From Pseudoips prasinana (lineage: Eukaryota > Arthropoda > Insecta > Lepidoptera > Nolidae): 64,000 nucleotides of DNA. The position numbers were made by a program, and so were the translations under genes. Within the stretch, counting starts at the first letter, position 1. Each line of letters begins with the position of its first letter. The stretch is from positions 17,794,001-17,858,000 of the forward strand of contig OX621237.1 in the NCBI GenBank assembly GCA_951640165.1. The letters are read 5' to 3'. A model generated the notes under the pieces. The model was not told where the DNA came from, did no database searches, and saw only the letters and a program-made list of their open reading frames with translations. Positions 9,947 to 21,620 of this stretch are shown here, piece by piece.

Positions 9947-12398
9947 TATCGGACAAGTAGCTTTTCAAATTAAATTATAAACGCCCGATGGCTCCGGTTG
10001 CTTTTCTGTTTAACTTTTAAGGAATTTCCTCTTAAGTTTCTTCTCCAAAAATAGCTTTTATCAACTTTCCCGTTGCGTTCGTAACAAAACACTAACTCTT
10101 AACAAAAAAAAAGACTTAATAAAATGTAAGTTACCTAGTTCTTTTATTTGAACTTGATTGCGTTTGGCCCTAACGTTCTTCGATGAGCAGAAACAAGCTC
10201 AAATGGAGCATGTAAATTCAAGTACCGACGCTAGGTCAACTGATACAGCCCGGACCTTGGCCGAACTCTTTACTAAGTTGGCAGTAATGGTGGTTTTTGT
10301 AATGCATTTTTTTATGCTGGAAGGGTTTGCGTTTTGTTTGAGATCTAGTGTCGACTGAACACGACTTGTCAGAAATAAATCTCAGAAACACGGCGGAAAA
10401 CCGTACGAATTTTGAGCCCAAATGTAAGATGAGACGTGTACCTAATTATACAAAACAGTTACTTTATCGTTAAAGATTTAATAGAATTCTACAACAAGCG
10501 TTTTTGATAATTTGCAAACGTGAGGAAGTTTAGGGTTTTACCTTCTTGCAGAATAACATAATTTTTAAAATTACTAAAGTTCACATTTATTTTATTAATT
10601 CAAGACTGGATTTCAGTGAAAAGGAGTTTAAAAAAAGTTTCAACTATTTAGAACTACATTTTCGTAATTCAAATCCTGTCTACATATACTGCCACCGTAC
10701 CACGTCGCTGCGACGTTATTAAAAGGCAGTAAGCACGTCTCAAGTAAATAAAAATATTTTTACTAACCAGTTTAGTTTGTAGAGGAGTAATCTGCAAACT
10801 ACTATGTTGCTATCTTAGGAACGTACTGTCGCAATAAACGCGATACGTTATCTTTTAAATAAAAATGTAGTATACCCTAGCGCTGACTTTATTTAAATTG
10901 AGATCATATTTCAAGCCGGAATATGCGCAGGGTGATTATTATGCAGCGGTCCAGATACAACAGACAACATTCTAATTTGTCAGTGGTGGAAGCGCAGTAA
11001 TACATACCTATTGTATACGCGTTTTATCGCTTACACTTAATTTTCTTGAAAATAAGAAACGGAGGCAGTTTAAAACGAGATTGAATCGAAACGTCCCGGC
11101 GACATCTGTAAGAGAAGCTTCGAGATTTTAATACGAAAGAATGCAGCAACTGACAGTCCCCACGGCGACACTGCGCAACGTAAAAACGAAACCTATTAGA
11201 TTAAACGATAACAAAATTCCCGACACGCAGCCTTTTAAAATTGCATTGCATTAAATCTAATTTCGATCGAGACTGTTCTCAGTACACGTATCTACGTAGG
11301 TACACTATTTTATAAATGGAATTTTATTTTAAGTTTGACATTCAACGAGTTTGTTAAATTGGAGCTCTACGGAATAGTAAATTGACTGTAAATTTTATTC
11401 AATAAATTAAAGTTCAAAACTTCAAATCAAATGTTTTGAATGCAACATTGAAATATTATACATATTCTGGTATATTCTCGTGACTTTTCGACGAAACAGA
11501 GGCGTGTTTTACGATATCAAACAATACGAAGCCACTTGTGTATGCCAGGCTATTTGAGCGCACAATAATTGGCTATCCTGCTCTGTATTATAATACTTGT
11601 ATGATATACATAGATTGGATGGTCGTTGAACATTAACTGCTACTTGTTATGAGTAAATATAATATTACGAAACTTAAGTTGCGGAATAAGAAATAGCTGC
11701 CTTTCATTTTATAACAATATTTAGTTTGAATGATAGTTTCGGTTAAACCAGATTAGGTCAACCACAGTTAAGTACCATGTAATATCTACTTATATGTGTC
11801 AAAATTCTATTAGAGATCAAATGAAAGAGATCCCATATCTGATCTTAATCAAGGTATGTTTATCTACACATAGGTAACTTAACTTGTGAACTCAAACAGT
11901 CTTATTAATAAAATCTGATTATTATCTACTGTGTTTTATTAATTAAAACGTTTACTCGGTAACTGTTTTCTTTATACGATGACATCAAAATCAATATAAT
12001 TGTTGAAAACCTTTTAACCTAGGACTCACGCAATTTCAGAAATGTACGTAGAAATTTTAGCTATAGCTAATATTTTCATAATAGGTAATACGCTGTTACG
12101 AAATTTGACAGTATCTGTCAACGAAGAGCATGTTTCATTTGACATCAAATTAAAATAATGATAAATTATCGCGCCTACAATTCAAAAGACAAAGTGAAAA
12201 ATTAATTACTCTTGGAGAAATGGAAAACCGATCCAAATAATAAAATATTTAAAACACTGTTATTCTGGTTAGAGTGCTCTTAAACATTTAAAGGCCGTCT
12301 CTATGAGTTTTCCTTATAAAAGTAGATATACCTTCTGTAAAACATTTCGGTTACAAAGATATATTCGATCTACGTTTCGTCGCTTGCTTGCTAGTATA
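9947..12398. other. Unassigned intron sequence
   Basis: About 2.4 kb without a recognisable repeat. The overlapping 61-66 codon frames on both strands at 10158-10421 have no motif. This is the longest repeat-poor block near the exon side of the window. Confidence 0.45.
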
Positions 12399-12653
12399 AT
12401 ATAATAATAATAATATCTAGGGACAATGTCACACAGATCATCCTAGCCCCAAACTAAGCAAAGCTTGTACTATGGGTACCAGGCGACGAAATACATACTT
12501 ATATAGATAGATAAATACTTAAATACATAGAAAACATCCATGACTCAGAAACAAATATTCGTGCTCTTCACACAAATATTTGCACTTACCGGGATTCGAA
12601 CCCAGGACCACCAGCTTCGTAGGCAGGAGCACTACCAACTAAGCTACGGTGAG
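12399..12653 (-). mobile_element. tRNA-derived SINE, family B
   Basis: On the minus strand the head is TCACCGTAGCTTAGTTGGTA (A box) followed by TGGGTTCGAATCCCGG (B box). The body reads AAATATTTGTGTGAAGAGCACG, GAGTCATGGATGTTTTCTAT and TCGCCTGGTACCCATAGTAC, and the tail CTTTGCTTAGTTTGGGGC ends in an (AAT)n run. The tail is clearly related to family A although the head differs. Confidence 0.82.
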
Positions 12654-15023
12654 TATCAAAAAGCAGCAAAAATGGATTGTGATCACATGCTGCTATCGAT
12701 ATATTTGAGGACCAGTAGGAAGGAGATAGATCCATTGGCAAATTCTGTTTAAATTACTGGAGCTCTTCAGCGTATGCTAAACAGGAATACCATGATGTGT
12801 TGGTTAAATTCCAACATGGCGTACTGATATGCCTCGGGCGTAGATTATCCTGTTGCTCCCTCAATTGCTGTAATGCATGTCAGTTGATGAAATGTTCACC
12901 ATTCTTCATCTATTTGTTTATTATTCCTTTGCAGTTGTACGAAAACAAAGGATAACTGTTACTATATAAGATTTAAACTAAATCTATGGTTCTACACTGA
13001 CAATAACGTTTTATACGTTATACATTTTCCAATTTTTATTTGGCAATGTAATACAAAACCGGTTTCATGGCAGGTGAATACAAACGACGAGACATCAGAG
13101 ACCCCAAAAGATTTACGATACCAAGAGTAAATTTTATTACACCTATTTTCAATTCTAGATAACCCTAAAAATACTCCACTGGGTGATATAAAATAAACGG
13201 TCCCATCCCGATACTATCTTCAGTCAATGAAACTATTTTCATCATCTAGATATTATATTAGCGAGCCTCAGAGAATTTGTGAGAGTAATATCATTATTAA
13301 ATAAAAGCTATATAAAGGAAAGGTTGCGAGTTTAATAAAGGGGAAATGTAGTAGCGCGATGAGATTTCTGTAATGTTTATTATCTCTGTAATGTATCGTA
13401 TCAAATGTGCGAACTCATCGATCAAACGTAAGTGTTATAGTTGTTAGCTGCGACGTGTTAGGCACCCAAAGGCGGCGTCAGCTCTCTTGGTGAAACTTTA
13501 GTGTTGGAAATTGGCTCTCAGCCGCCCAATAACACTATCGAGGCGAGCAATATCCATAACGTTGAGTCTACGTGGAACAACAAAATAATAATGCTAGTGG
13601 CAACATCGGGATGAGCTATGTTATATATGCTGCGTTCAGATTATCGTATTTTCTCGTCATAATTCCTTTAGACAGATTGTACAAGGAAAATGAATGATTG
13701 GAATGAGTTTCAGCGTAGGACAATTCAGCGGAGTCTGGATGTTAATATGTGTAAACAATATAAGTGATTATAATCATTATCTCCTGACAGTGAATTCTTA
13801 TGCCTCTGTGAGAATGAAAGTAATCTCTTCTTTGTTGAGTTCCAATCTAGTATAACAATAAATCTTCGAAGAAAACAATTATTTATTCACTATCAATAAC
13901 TTGTATTTTTTATATAATGAAACACTATGTAATAACCATATTCAAATAAAATTGTAGCTTTCCGCCCTAGAAAAGTGAACAGCATAATTTAGATTTTGTT
14001 TTCCTGTATCGCAAAGAAGCCGTAACTAATAAAAATGACTTGTATTGTACCCAACTGACGTCTGTAAAAATATCTAAGATATAAGTTTTACTTATCGTTG
14101 AATGACGAAAAATTTACGCATTTATTATTAAGAAGAATATGTCTCATGGTTTTTTAGCAAACCTAGGAGCGACCGAAAGCGCTCACGTTAGAGGTACGTT
14201 TATAACTATTTCGCACGGTAACTTGAAGAACAAACGGGCTATGTTACGTTATCCATCATATATTGCACGGTAGAACATTACGCTAGAATATATTCTATAT
14301 TATATAATTATACTAGTAGGTACGTCAGACGGTTTTGCCTATTTATAAATACTACGTACCAATCAACAACGTCTAAAGGTCTCTAACAGGTGAATAACTT
14401 ATCAGAATTGACTTATCAAAAGAATGTGTTTAGTAATAATATTTGGGTAGGAACGCTCTAATCCACAATAATTTAATAGAGAACCAACGGAGCTTCAATT
14501 CCTTCTATAAAGATTCTTGCACTTTCCCGCACCAGATAAGCTTTCGGAATTGCGATCAATATAAAAATACGTGCCAAGGCCATAAATTGTTAAAATAAAA
14601 TTCATGCGAATTTTAAGCCTTTGATCCTATCTTTGATTCAGGGAATCGTCCCTTTTCCGACTTAATTAACTTGGCATGACTGTTATTTATGTAGAAATAA
14701 TTGGATGATATTCTAAAAACTGACCCTCTTAGACCAACCACGTAATTATTAAGTCTTTATAGAGCTTTATTTCACATACTCATACAATCCAGTAATCACA
14801 ATAACTTAGAAATACTGCAATATTTCTTAAGCCCGTAGGTAGCTTTATTAAGTTTTTGATTAGTGTGTACTTTATATCTTTCCTTAACACTTGAAGAATT
14901 ATTTCTTATATTTGATCTCAAGTTATTAACTAAATTGTATAGTTGAAAGTTGAGAGCGATTAAAAGAACAGAGCTTAGCTTAATTTTCGTCTGTAAAAGT
15001 ATTTGGTTCATAATTTAGCCATA
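12654..15023. other. Unassigned intron sequence
   Basis: No coding frame longer than chance and no recognised repeat. A GC-richer patch at 13445-13560 (GGCGGCGTCAGCTCTC ...) has no identifiable content. Confidence 0.45.
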
Positions 15024-15280
15024 TAATAATAATAATATCCTGGGACATCATTTACACACGACCAAAACTAAGCAGAACTTGATCTTTGGAAAGCAGATAA
15101 CTGATACACTACATACACTACTTTTCTATTGTAAATACATACTTATGTGTGGATAAATTACACCAGACCCAGGACAATTAGACATGTTCATGCACACAAA
15201 TATCTGTCCTAGGTGAGAATCGAACCCACGACCTCCGGCGTGAAAAGCAAGAATTTGCCAACCACGTCAACTGGCCCGTC
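15024..15280 (-). mobile_element. tRNA-derived SINE, family A
   Basis: The minus strand shows the head TTGACGTGGTTGGCAAATTC, the B-box GTGGGTTCGATTCTC, and the tail TCTGCTTAGTTTTGG ... AATGATGTCCCAGGATATTATTATT. It is nearly full length. A separate tail piece of the same family follows at 15337. Confidence 0.8.
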
Positions 15281-15336
15281 AATATATACATAATATATAT
15301 AAAAATGGTTCCTTCCCTGTATTCTAATGCAAGTAA

Positions 15337-15411
15337 ATAATAATATCCGAGGGGCATTATTCACACACGGCATTCTGATCACAAACGAAGCAGAGCTTGT
15401 AATATGGAAAC
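15337..15411 (-). mobile_element. SINE family A, tail-only fragment
   Basis: ATATCCGAGGGGCATTATTC followed by ACACACGG and GCAGAGCTTGTAATATGGAAA is the tail of family A without its head. It lies in the same orientation as the nearly full copy just upstream. It is an independent, strongly 5'-truncated insertion or the result of a local duplication. Confidence 0.6.
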
Positions 15412-15990
15412 TATTAAAACTACTCAACCACGACAACGGTACCGTTACATTTAATTAAAATATTTAGAAACTAGGACCTACAAATAAGAATGTAGTTGAA
15501 TAAGTTAAACAAAATAATCAATCAATAGTATAAGTAACAAAAAACTGCTATATGCAATAGTAGTTATTACGTATTTAAGTATATCTTGAATGAAATCAGT
15601 TCTTTATTAAGAAAAGCTTTAAAGAAAATTATGTCCATAATCTTAACGAAGGTCCGTTTTGGGATTTATTTACAAAAGCGATTGCTTATGAGGATTATCC
15701 CAATGTCAAATTTATATCTGTAATATTTTTAAAATATCTACGCGTAATAAAATTCACAGACTTGTGTACTGGCGGCGTTGTGTTACATTGGTTACTTTAC
15801 AATGGAGATCGGTCATTAAACGTCTTATAAGGGTACTAGAAAAAAGAAACTCATTTGTCACGACTCAGTTCATTCGTCCGTCTGTTACAGCGGCATGGCT
15901 TCAACTAATGTTAGCAATTTGTAATCTACAAAATTAGATATAGTACGTAGTACTTATAAGCAATATCGCTATTCAATGAGGCGCTCATAG
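15412..15990. other. Unassigned intron sequence
   Basis: AT-rich, with no recognised features. Confidence 0.5.
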
Positions 15991-16229
15991 GTAGAGCCGT
16001 AGAGCTCACCAGTCCGTAAGTGATCGGCGAGGTTAAGCAACTAGGCTCGTGGTCAGTCTATGGATGGGTGACCGCCAAAGTGGTTCAATTTCTGAGCGTC
16101 TCTGTGCTTCGGAGGACACGTTAAGCTGTCGGTCCGGGTTGTAGTCATTAGGCAACAGCTCTGTCAGAGGCCTACTAGGCTTAAATAACTCTGACACTAG
16201 GGTAACCACAGCCCATACGATAAGTTAGT
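15991..16229 (+). mobile_element. 5S-rRNA-derived SINE
   Basis: The head matches the 3' two thirds of 5S rRNA: GATCGGCGAGGTTAAGCAAC, then GTGGTCAGT and TGGATGGGTGACCGCC. These cover the internal promoter (A box/C box) region of the 5S gene. The body follows with GTGCTTCGGAGGACACGTTA, AGCTGTCGGTCCGGGTTGT and a tail of ACTCTGACACTAGGGTAACC and CATACGATAAG. This is a SINE3-type structure. Other copies lie at 46975 and 57600, with fragments at 20628 and 22557. Internal substitutions and the SINE body show that it is not a functional 5S gene. Confidence 0.85.
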
Positions 16230-16280
16230 AAATAAGTAAGATATGCAATATCTAAAATTAGTCTTCCCTTTTATAAATAA

Positions 16281-16593
16281 CTAGCTGTGCCCCGCGGTTT
16301 TACCCGCGTTAAATTTATAAACTATCACAGCTCCTCCCCGTACGTGATAGCGTGATAATATGTAGCCTGTTGACCCGACCTCTTAGTAATATTCATGCAA
16401 AATTTGAAGTAAATCCATGCAGTTCTTTTTGAGTTTAGCTCGGACATACATACAGACGAACAGACAAACCGACAAAAAATCTAAAAACTATATTTTTGGC
16501 TTCGATATCGATAGTAGATTACGCCCCTTGTATCCTTTTTAAAAAATATTCCATGTACAGTTTTGACTTTCCTACAATTTTAAAATGTATAGA
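16281..16593 (-). mobile_element. Small non-autonomous Helitron
   Basis: On the minus strand the element starts TCTATAC and ends GCACAGCTAG. Just before the CTAG end is a stem-forming CGCGGG...CCGCGGGG. It is flanked by A on the 5' side and T on the 3' side, the usual Helitron insertion context. The interior contains GAAATATTTTT-type AT blocks and GGTCGGGTCAACA. There is no Rep/helicase coding. It is about 85-90% alike, by eye, to 34754-35072. Confidence 0.7.
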
Positions 16594-16816
16594 TTTGTCG
16601 TTTACAGTTAGCTTAGCAGGTTATCATATCAATGTTATATATGTTCAATGCTTCTCCATAGAATAGAGGCAAGCGCGGTTTCAAGCCGTCTTGCGAATAA
16701 GACTACAAACTAAATCCCACGCAAGGGATTGGGAATCAAACATCGGCTCAGGCAGGTTCCTGAAGTGCAGATGATGGTAGCTTTATTCCCCGTCGTTTAA
16801 GTAACTTTAAGTTTGA

Positions 16817-17070
16817 CAGTCACCGTAGCCTAGTTGGTAGTGCTCCTGCCTATGAAGCTGGTGGTCCTGGGTTCGAAACCCGGTAAGTGCAAATATTTGT
16901 GTGATGAGCACGAATATTTGTTTCTGAGTCATGGATGTTTTCTATGTATTTAAGTATTTATCTATCTATATAAGTATGTATATCGTCGCCTGGTACCCAT
17001 AGTACAAGCTTTGCTTAGGTTGGGGCTAGGATGATCTGTGTGAAATTGTCCCTAGATATTATTATTATTA
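16817..17070 (+). mobile_element. tRNA-derived SINE, family B
   Basis: The head TCACCGTAGCCTAGTTGGTA (A box) and TGGGTTCGAAACCCGG (B box) are followed by TGTGATGAGCACGAATATTT, TAAGTATTTATCTATC, TCGCCTGGTACCCATAGTAC and CTTTGCTTAGGTTGGGGC, ending CTAGATATTATTATTATTA. It is a full-length partner of the inverted copy at 12399-12653 and very similar to it, so both are probably fairly young. Confidence 0.85.
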
Positions 17071-17373
17071 ACTATGTTTATAATTTCACAATGGAACAAC
17101 AATAACTACGTCAACAATTTCTCAGATCGACTTAAAGAAAAACGGACAAAGCGTTGGCAGAACAAAGCGTGTGAACAATAGCTCAAGAAAAATACATGCA
17201 AAGTACAAAATGCTTTGTCAATCCGAGCTTTTAGTAAAATTCATTCAAAAAGATTGACTTCGATTCTATTATATTTAATATTGATGAATGCCACCTGGAA
17301 TTGTTAATTGAGGATTCCATCTGTACACGGATTTAATAAAACGCAGTGTGTTGTATTTAAGGACAAGGGATAA

Positions 17374-17550
17374 TCATACTAATATTATAGACGCGTAAGT
17401 CTGTGACTGTGTATGTTTGTAACTTCTTTACATCTAAACAGTTGGAGCGATTTCAATAAATAATGGTATGGAGTAACCTGATACCTTCGAATAACAAAAA
17501 GGCTACAATTTATAAAGTTTAACGCGGGTAAAATCGCGGGGCACAGCTAG
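17374..17550 (+). mobile_element. Small non-autonomous Helitron
   Basis: The 5' end TCATACTAATATTATAGACG is a typical lepidopteran Helitron 5' terminus. The 3' end carries the hairpin CGCGGGTAAAATCGCGGGG followed by CACAGCTAG. It is flanked by A and T. At 177 bp it has no coding capacity. It belongs to a group with 51198-51388 and 55834-56090. Confidence 0.8.
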
Positions 17551-17605
17551 TAAATGATAATTACGATTTAGTGCATATCAGGCCAAAGCTACTGTCGGTA
17601 ATGTA

Positions 17606-17753
17606 GCTTGTTGTTGATTGGACTGGTTGTTGTTTGGCATTACAACTAATGCCAAACAACAACCAGTCCAATCAACAACAAGCCATTGCCATTCCATGAA
17701 TTAGAATTGGAAAATACCAACTATTTTCCAATTCTAATTCATGGAATGGCAAT
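17606..17753. repeat. Two back-to-back perfect hairpins
   Basis: The first palindrome has 37-bp arms (17606-17642 and 17647-17683) separated by CAAC. One base later the second palindrome has 32-bp arms (17685-17716 and 17722-17753) separated by CCAAC. By eye both are perfect. The two hairpins are unrelated to each other. No target duplication or transposon end was identified. Confidence 0.9.
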
Positions 17754-18289
17754 CCAAGCATGATTATCCTCTTTCAATAATCCTCTGGATTTTTTATGTG
17801 TATCTGCGTGTATAAGTTTCTATGTTCTTCTCTCAGGTAAAATTAAATATAGATACACGTTTTAATTTTTTTTTTTAATAATCGATATCACATGATTTTC
17901 AAAATGAATCGATAAACAAATGTATGTAGAAAGAGTAAACGAAATTATTGTCGGAAAATGAAATATGCTCCGCTTGTAAAGCAAGCTCCGGCTTTATTAC
18001 ATTGATGAGAATCTTGTATAGGTAGTTACGGGACAATCAACGACTCGATTCAATTTCAATAAATGGCACAAAATCGAAACCCTTAATCTATGTATACAGC
18101 GTTCAGGTATATTATTAAAGACGTACGTACCAATATTCATCCGCTTTAACCTAAAGACAGAGTAGGCATACGCGTAAGGGTCCCGTACCTTGTAGTTGTT
18201 CGTAACCATGATATGTATTTTGGTCGCCATTATTTCTCCATTTACAGTTAGCTTTAAGGAAAAGTAATCACATCGGTATTGTATTTAAA
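17754..18289. other. Unassigned intron sequence
   Basis: AT-rich. A 77-codon minus-strand frame at 17997-18230 has no recognisable motif. Confidence 0.45.
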
Positions 18290-18537
18290 TAATAATAATA
18301 ATATCCTGGGACATTATTCACACACGGTCATCGGATCCCAAACTAAGCAGAGCCTGTACTATGGAAAACAGATAACTGATATACATACTACATATACTAT
18401 TTTTCTTTTGTCAATACATACTTGTTGGACAAACAGACATGTTCGTGCACACAAATATTTGTCCCGGGTGGGAATCGAACCCACGGCCTCCGGCGTGAAA
18501 GGCAGCGTATCTACCAACCACACCAACAGGCCCGTTG
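18290..18537 (-). mobile_element. tRNA-derived SINE, family A
   Basis: Full-length copy. The minus strand shows the head GGGCCTGTTGGTGTGGTTGG, the B-box GTGGGTTCGATTCCC, the body TATGTATTGACAAAAG and the tail CTCTGCTTAGTTTGGGATC, with an (AAT)4 end. Overlapping open frames on both strands here are SINE sequence, not genes. Confidence 0.85.
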
Positions 18538-19372
18538 CCTGTTGGCAATATAATAGCCTGTAAACACACATCCATATCATATTCATTTTGTGCACTAGAG
18601 AACCTGATGGTAGCCGCCATCGAGGATACAAATATCTTAAAGATGCTACGTACGCCACTTTTTGACTTACGACGTAAAACCACACTCATGTCTGGTTTCA
18701 TTGAACAGAAAACATAAATATCTCGTTTTAAAAGGCATTTAAAATTGTTACGGTAAATAAATTTATTAATAAAAATAAGGAAAGTAAACTAAATATATTT
18801 CTTTATCTTATACTCATACCGACAATAATGAGTTCTAAAAATTTGATTCACCGAGTCGTTAAATACTAACTGAAAAGCTAGCCAGCTTTAAAATAGCACG
18901 TCTGTCATTCAAATAAGATTTTTTATGGTCGGGGCTCCGGAATATTTATTGCCAACGGAACCACGTCAGCTTGAGTGGGACTGGTAATACATACTTTACT
19001 CCGTTATATATTGAGTATTCTTCTCGCAGTTAATAAGTACCTACCATTCGATTACAACGCATGTGTAGGGTGGAATATCTCCGGGACACAGCGAGTGATT
19101 TTCTTTGTACAAAGTTAAGCGGAACTTGATCCGATGGGATAAAATATAGCGACCATATGTGGGACTTTTTGTTTTGTTTTGGTCTTCTTTCCTCATGTGC
19201 TGTTAACTCGTATCAGGGACGTATTTTTTTTCTATTACCACATAATTTATAACCTTTATTTTTGTGGAAAAAAGAAGTTACATTTTTCGAATTTTTATGG
19301 TAAGTACCAGTTTATTGTTTATAGACGGTGGTGTTACCTATATAAACTTGTATATAAAATATATGTACTCAC

Positions 19373-19516
19373 ATTCATCGTGATCTTTGGCGGTGACTGT
19401 GAGCACAGTGTGCTGGATGTCTTCATTCTCATCCACCTCCGCCTCGTAGAGCTCCTTATCAAAATACGGTGGGTTGTCATTCTTGTCGGCTATTCCAATC
19501 CGGATGAATTTAGTCA
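19373..19516 (-). CDS. CadN: Cadherin-repeat exon of a neural-cadherin-like gene
   Basis: This is an internal exon of a classical cadherin, a membrane adhesion protein that forms calcium-dependent contacts between cells. It is bounded on the minus strand by a TTTTTGTTACAG acceptor (AG at 19518-19517) and a GTGAGT donor (19372-19367). The 144 nt encode 47 complete codons plus split codons at each end. They begin TKFIRIGIADKNDNPPYFD, so one extracellular cadherin repeat ends with the calcium-binding DxNDNxPxF linker. They continue LYEAEVDENED, the start of the next repeat with its calcium-ligand Glu, and end TVLTVTAKDHDE, matching the AxDxD-type calcium site. The wording is very close to what I recall of Drosophila CadN. 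Exon phase is 1 at both ends, so the exon is a frame-neutral cassette. CadN is known in flies for mutually exclusive alternative exons, but I found no partner exon here. CadN2 or another classical cadherin is the main alternative. Confidence 0.8.
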
Positions 19517-19539
19517 CTGTAACAAAAACAAAGAATAAT

Positions 19540-20382
19540 GGAATCTCTTACAATAATGGTTCATTAAATTTGATGCCGCAGGCATATTTGAAAACCCTTA
19601 GGTGGTAAAAGGGATAAAATAAAGCAAAAAGTTGAAAGCTTTGGTTCGTCTTGTGCAAATTATTATAATTAGTTATAAAAATTAAATAGAGATATCGTCA
19701 GCAGAGTTACAAAAGAAAGCTCTTAGGCCATACCCTAAGTAACGCAGTGGAGGATAATAATTAAGTTAATTAATAGTGGAATAAATTCGTTAATTAACAG
19801 CTCTAAATATGTATATTTTAATTTTATATTAGCCGCGTCTATAGTAAAAAAAAAAAGTTTTCGTTGTTACTTTTGCCGTGGATATAATTCGTCTATAGTT
19901 TTACCATTATTGATTTAGGTTGATACGGCAAACGGAAATCAAAAACTCCTTCACGAATCACTGGTTATCATTTGAGGTAGTTAATTTCGATAGATCAGCA
20001 AGAAAGCGAAAATTTATTTACCAAATGCATTTTTTCTTCTTTTTATAAATCTAACTTCACATATATCGTATATTTGTAAAACAAACGCAAAACTATGTTG
20101 AGATAAATCGACGCAAACATATGTGGTTCATAAATAGTTCTTTCTTATAAGGACGATATCACAACACATTGCATTCAAAATCGAATCAAGTTTCTTTTAC
20201 TGACAAGCGGAAAAATATAGGAACTACATAAATGTAAACTAATGCTAAAAGAGCCAATTTTACGATAACTTCTATATTCAATACAAAATAATGCTGATTA
20301 CTATCCTTTCTAGGAATTATTATTAAAGGATTTTATAGCAATTTTATTTTTATAGATACTACTCTCGCACTGCGGAAATCGC
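19540..20382. other. Intron sequence upstream of the exon
   Basis: AT-rich. An unremarkable A-run lies at about 19848-19857. No repeat or coding segment was recognised. Confidence 0.5.
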
Positions 20383-20537
20383 TTCCCGTATTACCGGGAA
20401 CTTTACAAACAAGCAATGTGTAGCACACAGACCGTACAGACTCGAATCACTGAAAACGGGCCACACAAACAATGGTCCTGTGCAGGAATCGAACCTGAAA
20501 ATCGAGTGCTGAGGTGATAGCGAGGTGACTGTCATAA
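20383..20537 (-). mobile_element. SINE family C-like, diverged
   Basis: ACCGGGAACTTTACAAACAA, GACTCGAATCACTG, a GGAATCGAACCTG B-box complement and AGCGAGGTGACTGTC follow the family C order on the minus strand. There are many substitutions, so this is an older copy. Confidence 0.5.
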
Positions 20538-20627
20538 CTAGTATAATAAAACCTTGTACAAAATATTACAGTTTCAGGAAATCGAATGCATAATCTCTTT
20601 ATTTAATAATAATTGTAGTAACAAAAC

Positions 20628-20745
20628 GAGCCGCTCTAAACCAGTTGCTGTCATCCGTCCGTAAATGAACGGCGAAGATAAGCATCTAGTCAAAGGCGGC
20701 TTGAACATCTTGGACACTAGAGTAACTACGATACGATAAGGTAAA
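20628..20745 (+). mobile_element. 5S-derived SINE, internally deleted fragment
   Basis: CGTCCGTAAATGAACGGCGA followed by AGATAAGCATCTAGTC matches the head of the 5S-type SINE. It jumps directly to GGCGGCTTGAACATC and ACACTAGAGTAACTACGATA, which belong to the tail. The middle of the element is missing. Confidence 0.6.
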
Positions 20746-21344
20746 GTGTTTCAAGTAGTAACATATTTATTTATGTATTTAAGGATTATCAGCATTACAT
20801 ACACTTAAGAAAGACAAAGGACACATGTAAATAGAATAGGAAGTAGTGTTGTAACAATTATAGACAACCACAACATTCAAAGTAACACGGTTAGTAGAGT
20901 TAGTAGTACAGTTCTCATTTTCAGTTTAGATACATTTATATTTGGCATGGTTAGTAGTTGTTAGTAGTTATATTTATTGTGCAATCGAGGTGAACATCAC
21001 AAACTCTTAATCTCAGGGTCGCGGGTGCGAGCCTCACGTTGCGCGTAATCTTCTTATATGGATCATCACCAGTGGCCAGTGCGAAATTAAAGTTTATACA
21101 AATAAGAAATTATTGCGATTACAATAAGAATTTTATTTGACGTGGAATAATGAAGTTAATGAGTAAATTTTATTGAATTGAACTTTTGTTTTACGGAGTT
21201 TTATTGTTAATATATGCAACCAGCTCGCGAAAACTAGCATTTTGAATATTTCTTTCGTAAAATATTGTTTAATCCACATCATAATAGGAAGTACCTTAAC
21301 ATAGGTTACAAGAAACACAGACACATTAAATTATTGTAGGTATA
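20746..21344. other. Unassigned intron sequence
   Basis: Contains several loosely repeated TTAGTAG motifs at 20887-20970. No recognised element. Confidence 0.4.
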
Positions 21345-21620
21345 ATTATTACTAAAAGCATACACTTTATTGCACCAAATCAAAATATTACATCGTAAAC
21401 ATGAATTTTCTTAAATTATAAGGTACAAACGGCGGTCTTACACTAATGTAGCAATCTCTTCCAGACAATCAGGAACCAGGGTGCCTAGGCAAACTAAAAT
21501 TGGGCTGCCCTAAGGGCTGGCGAGTGCCTCGGTCAACGTATCAGCCTACTCACTCAACCGTAACCAGCTTTTGGCCACCCACCCCGAAGGGATAGACATT
21601 CATTTAGATTTTTTACTTGT
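21345..21620 (-). mobile_element. LINE 3' end joined to a SINE-like piece
   Basis: TACACTTTATTGC, AAATTATAAGGTACAAACGG, CGGTCTTACACTAATG and CTCTTCCAGACAATC are the reverse of a LINE 3' end that finishes in AATAAAGTGTA. The same family is represented at 62-140. From about 21480 the sequence changes to another repeat (GGCTGCCCTAAGGGCTGGCG, CAACGTATCAGCCTACTCAC). Part of that repeat is also found at 26770-26800. Confidence 0.5.

Noticed and set aside
15991..16090. Possible functional 5S rRNA gene
   Set aside because: Only the 3' part of 5S is present, with many substitutions and a SINE tail.
16817..16892. Possible tRNA gene (A and B boxes at the right spacing)
   Set aside because: The acceptor and anticodon stems do not pair, and the sequence continues into a SINE body and tail also present at 12399-12653.
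18279..18717. Several overlapping open frames of 60-108 codons on both strands
   Set aside because: They run through a full-length SINE A and its flanks. The same short peptides appear wherever that SINE occurs.
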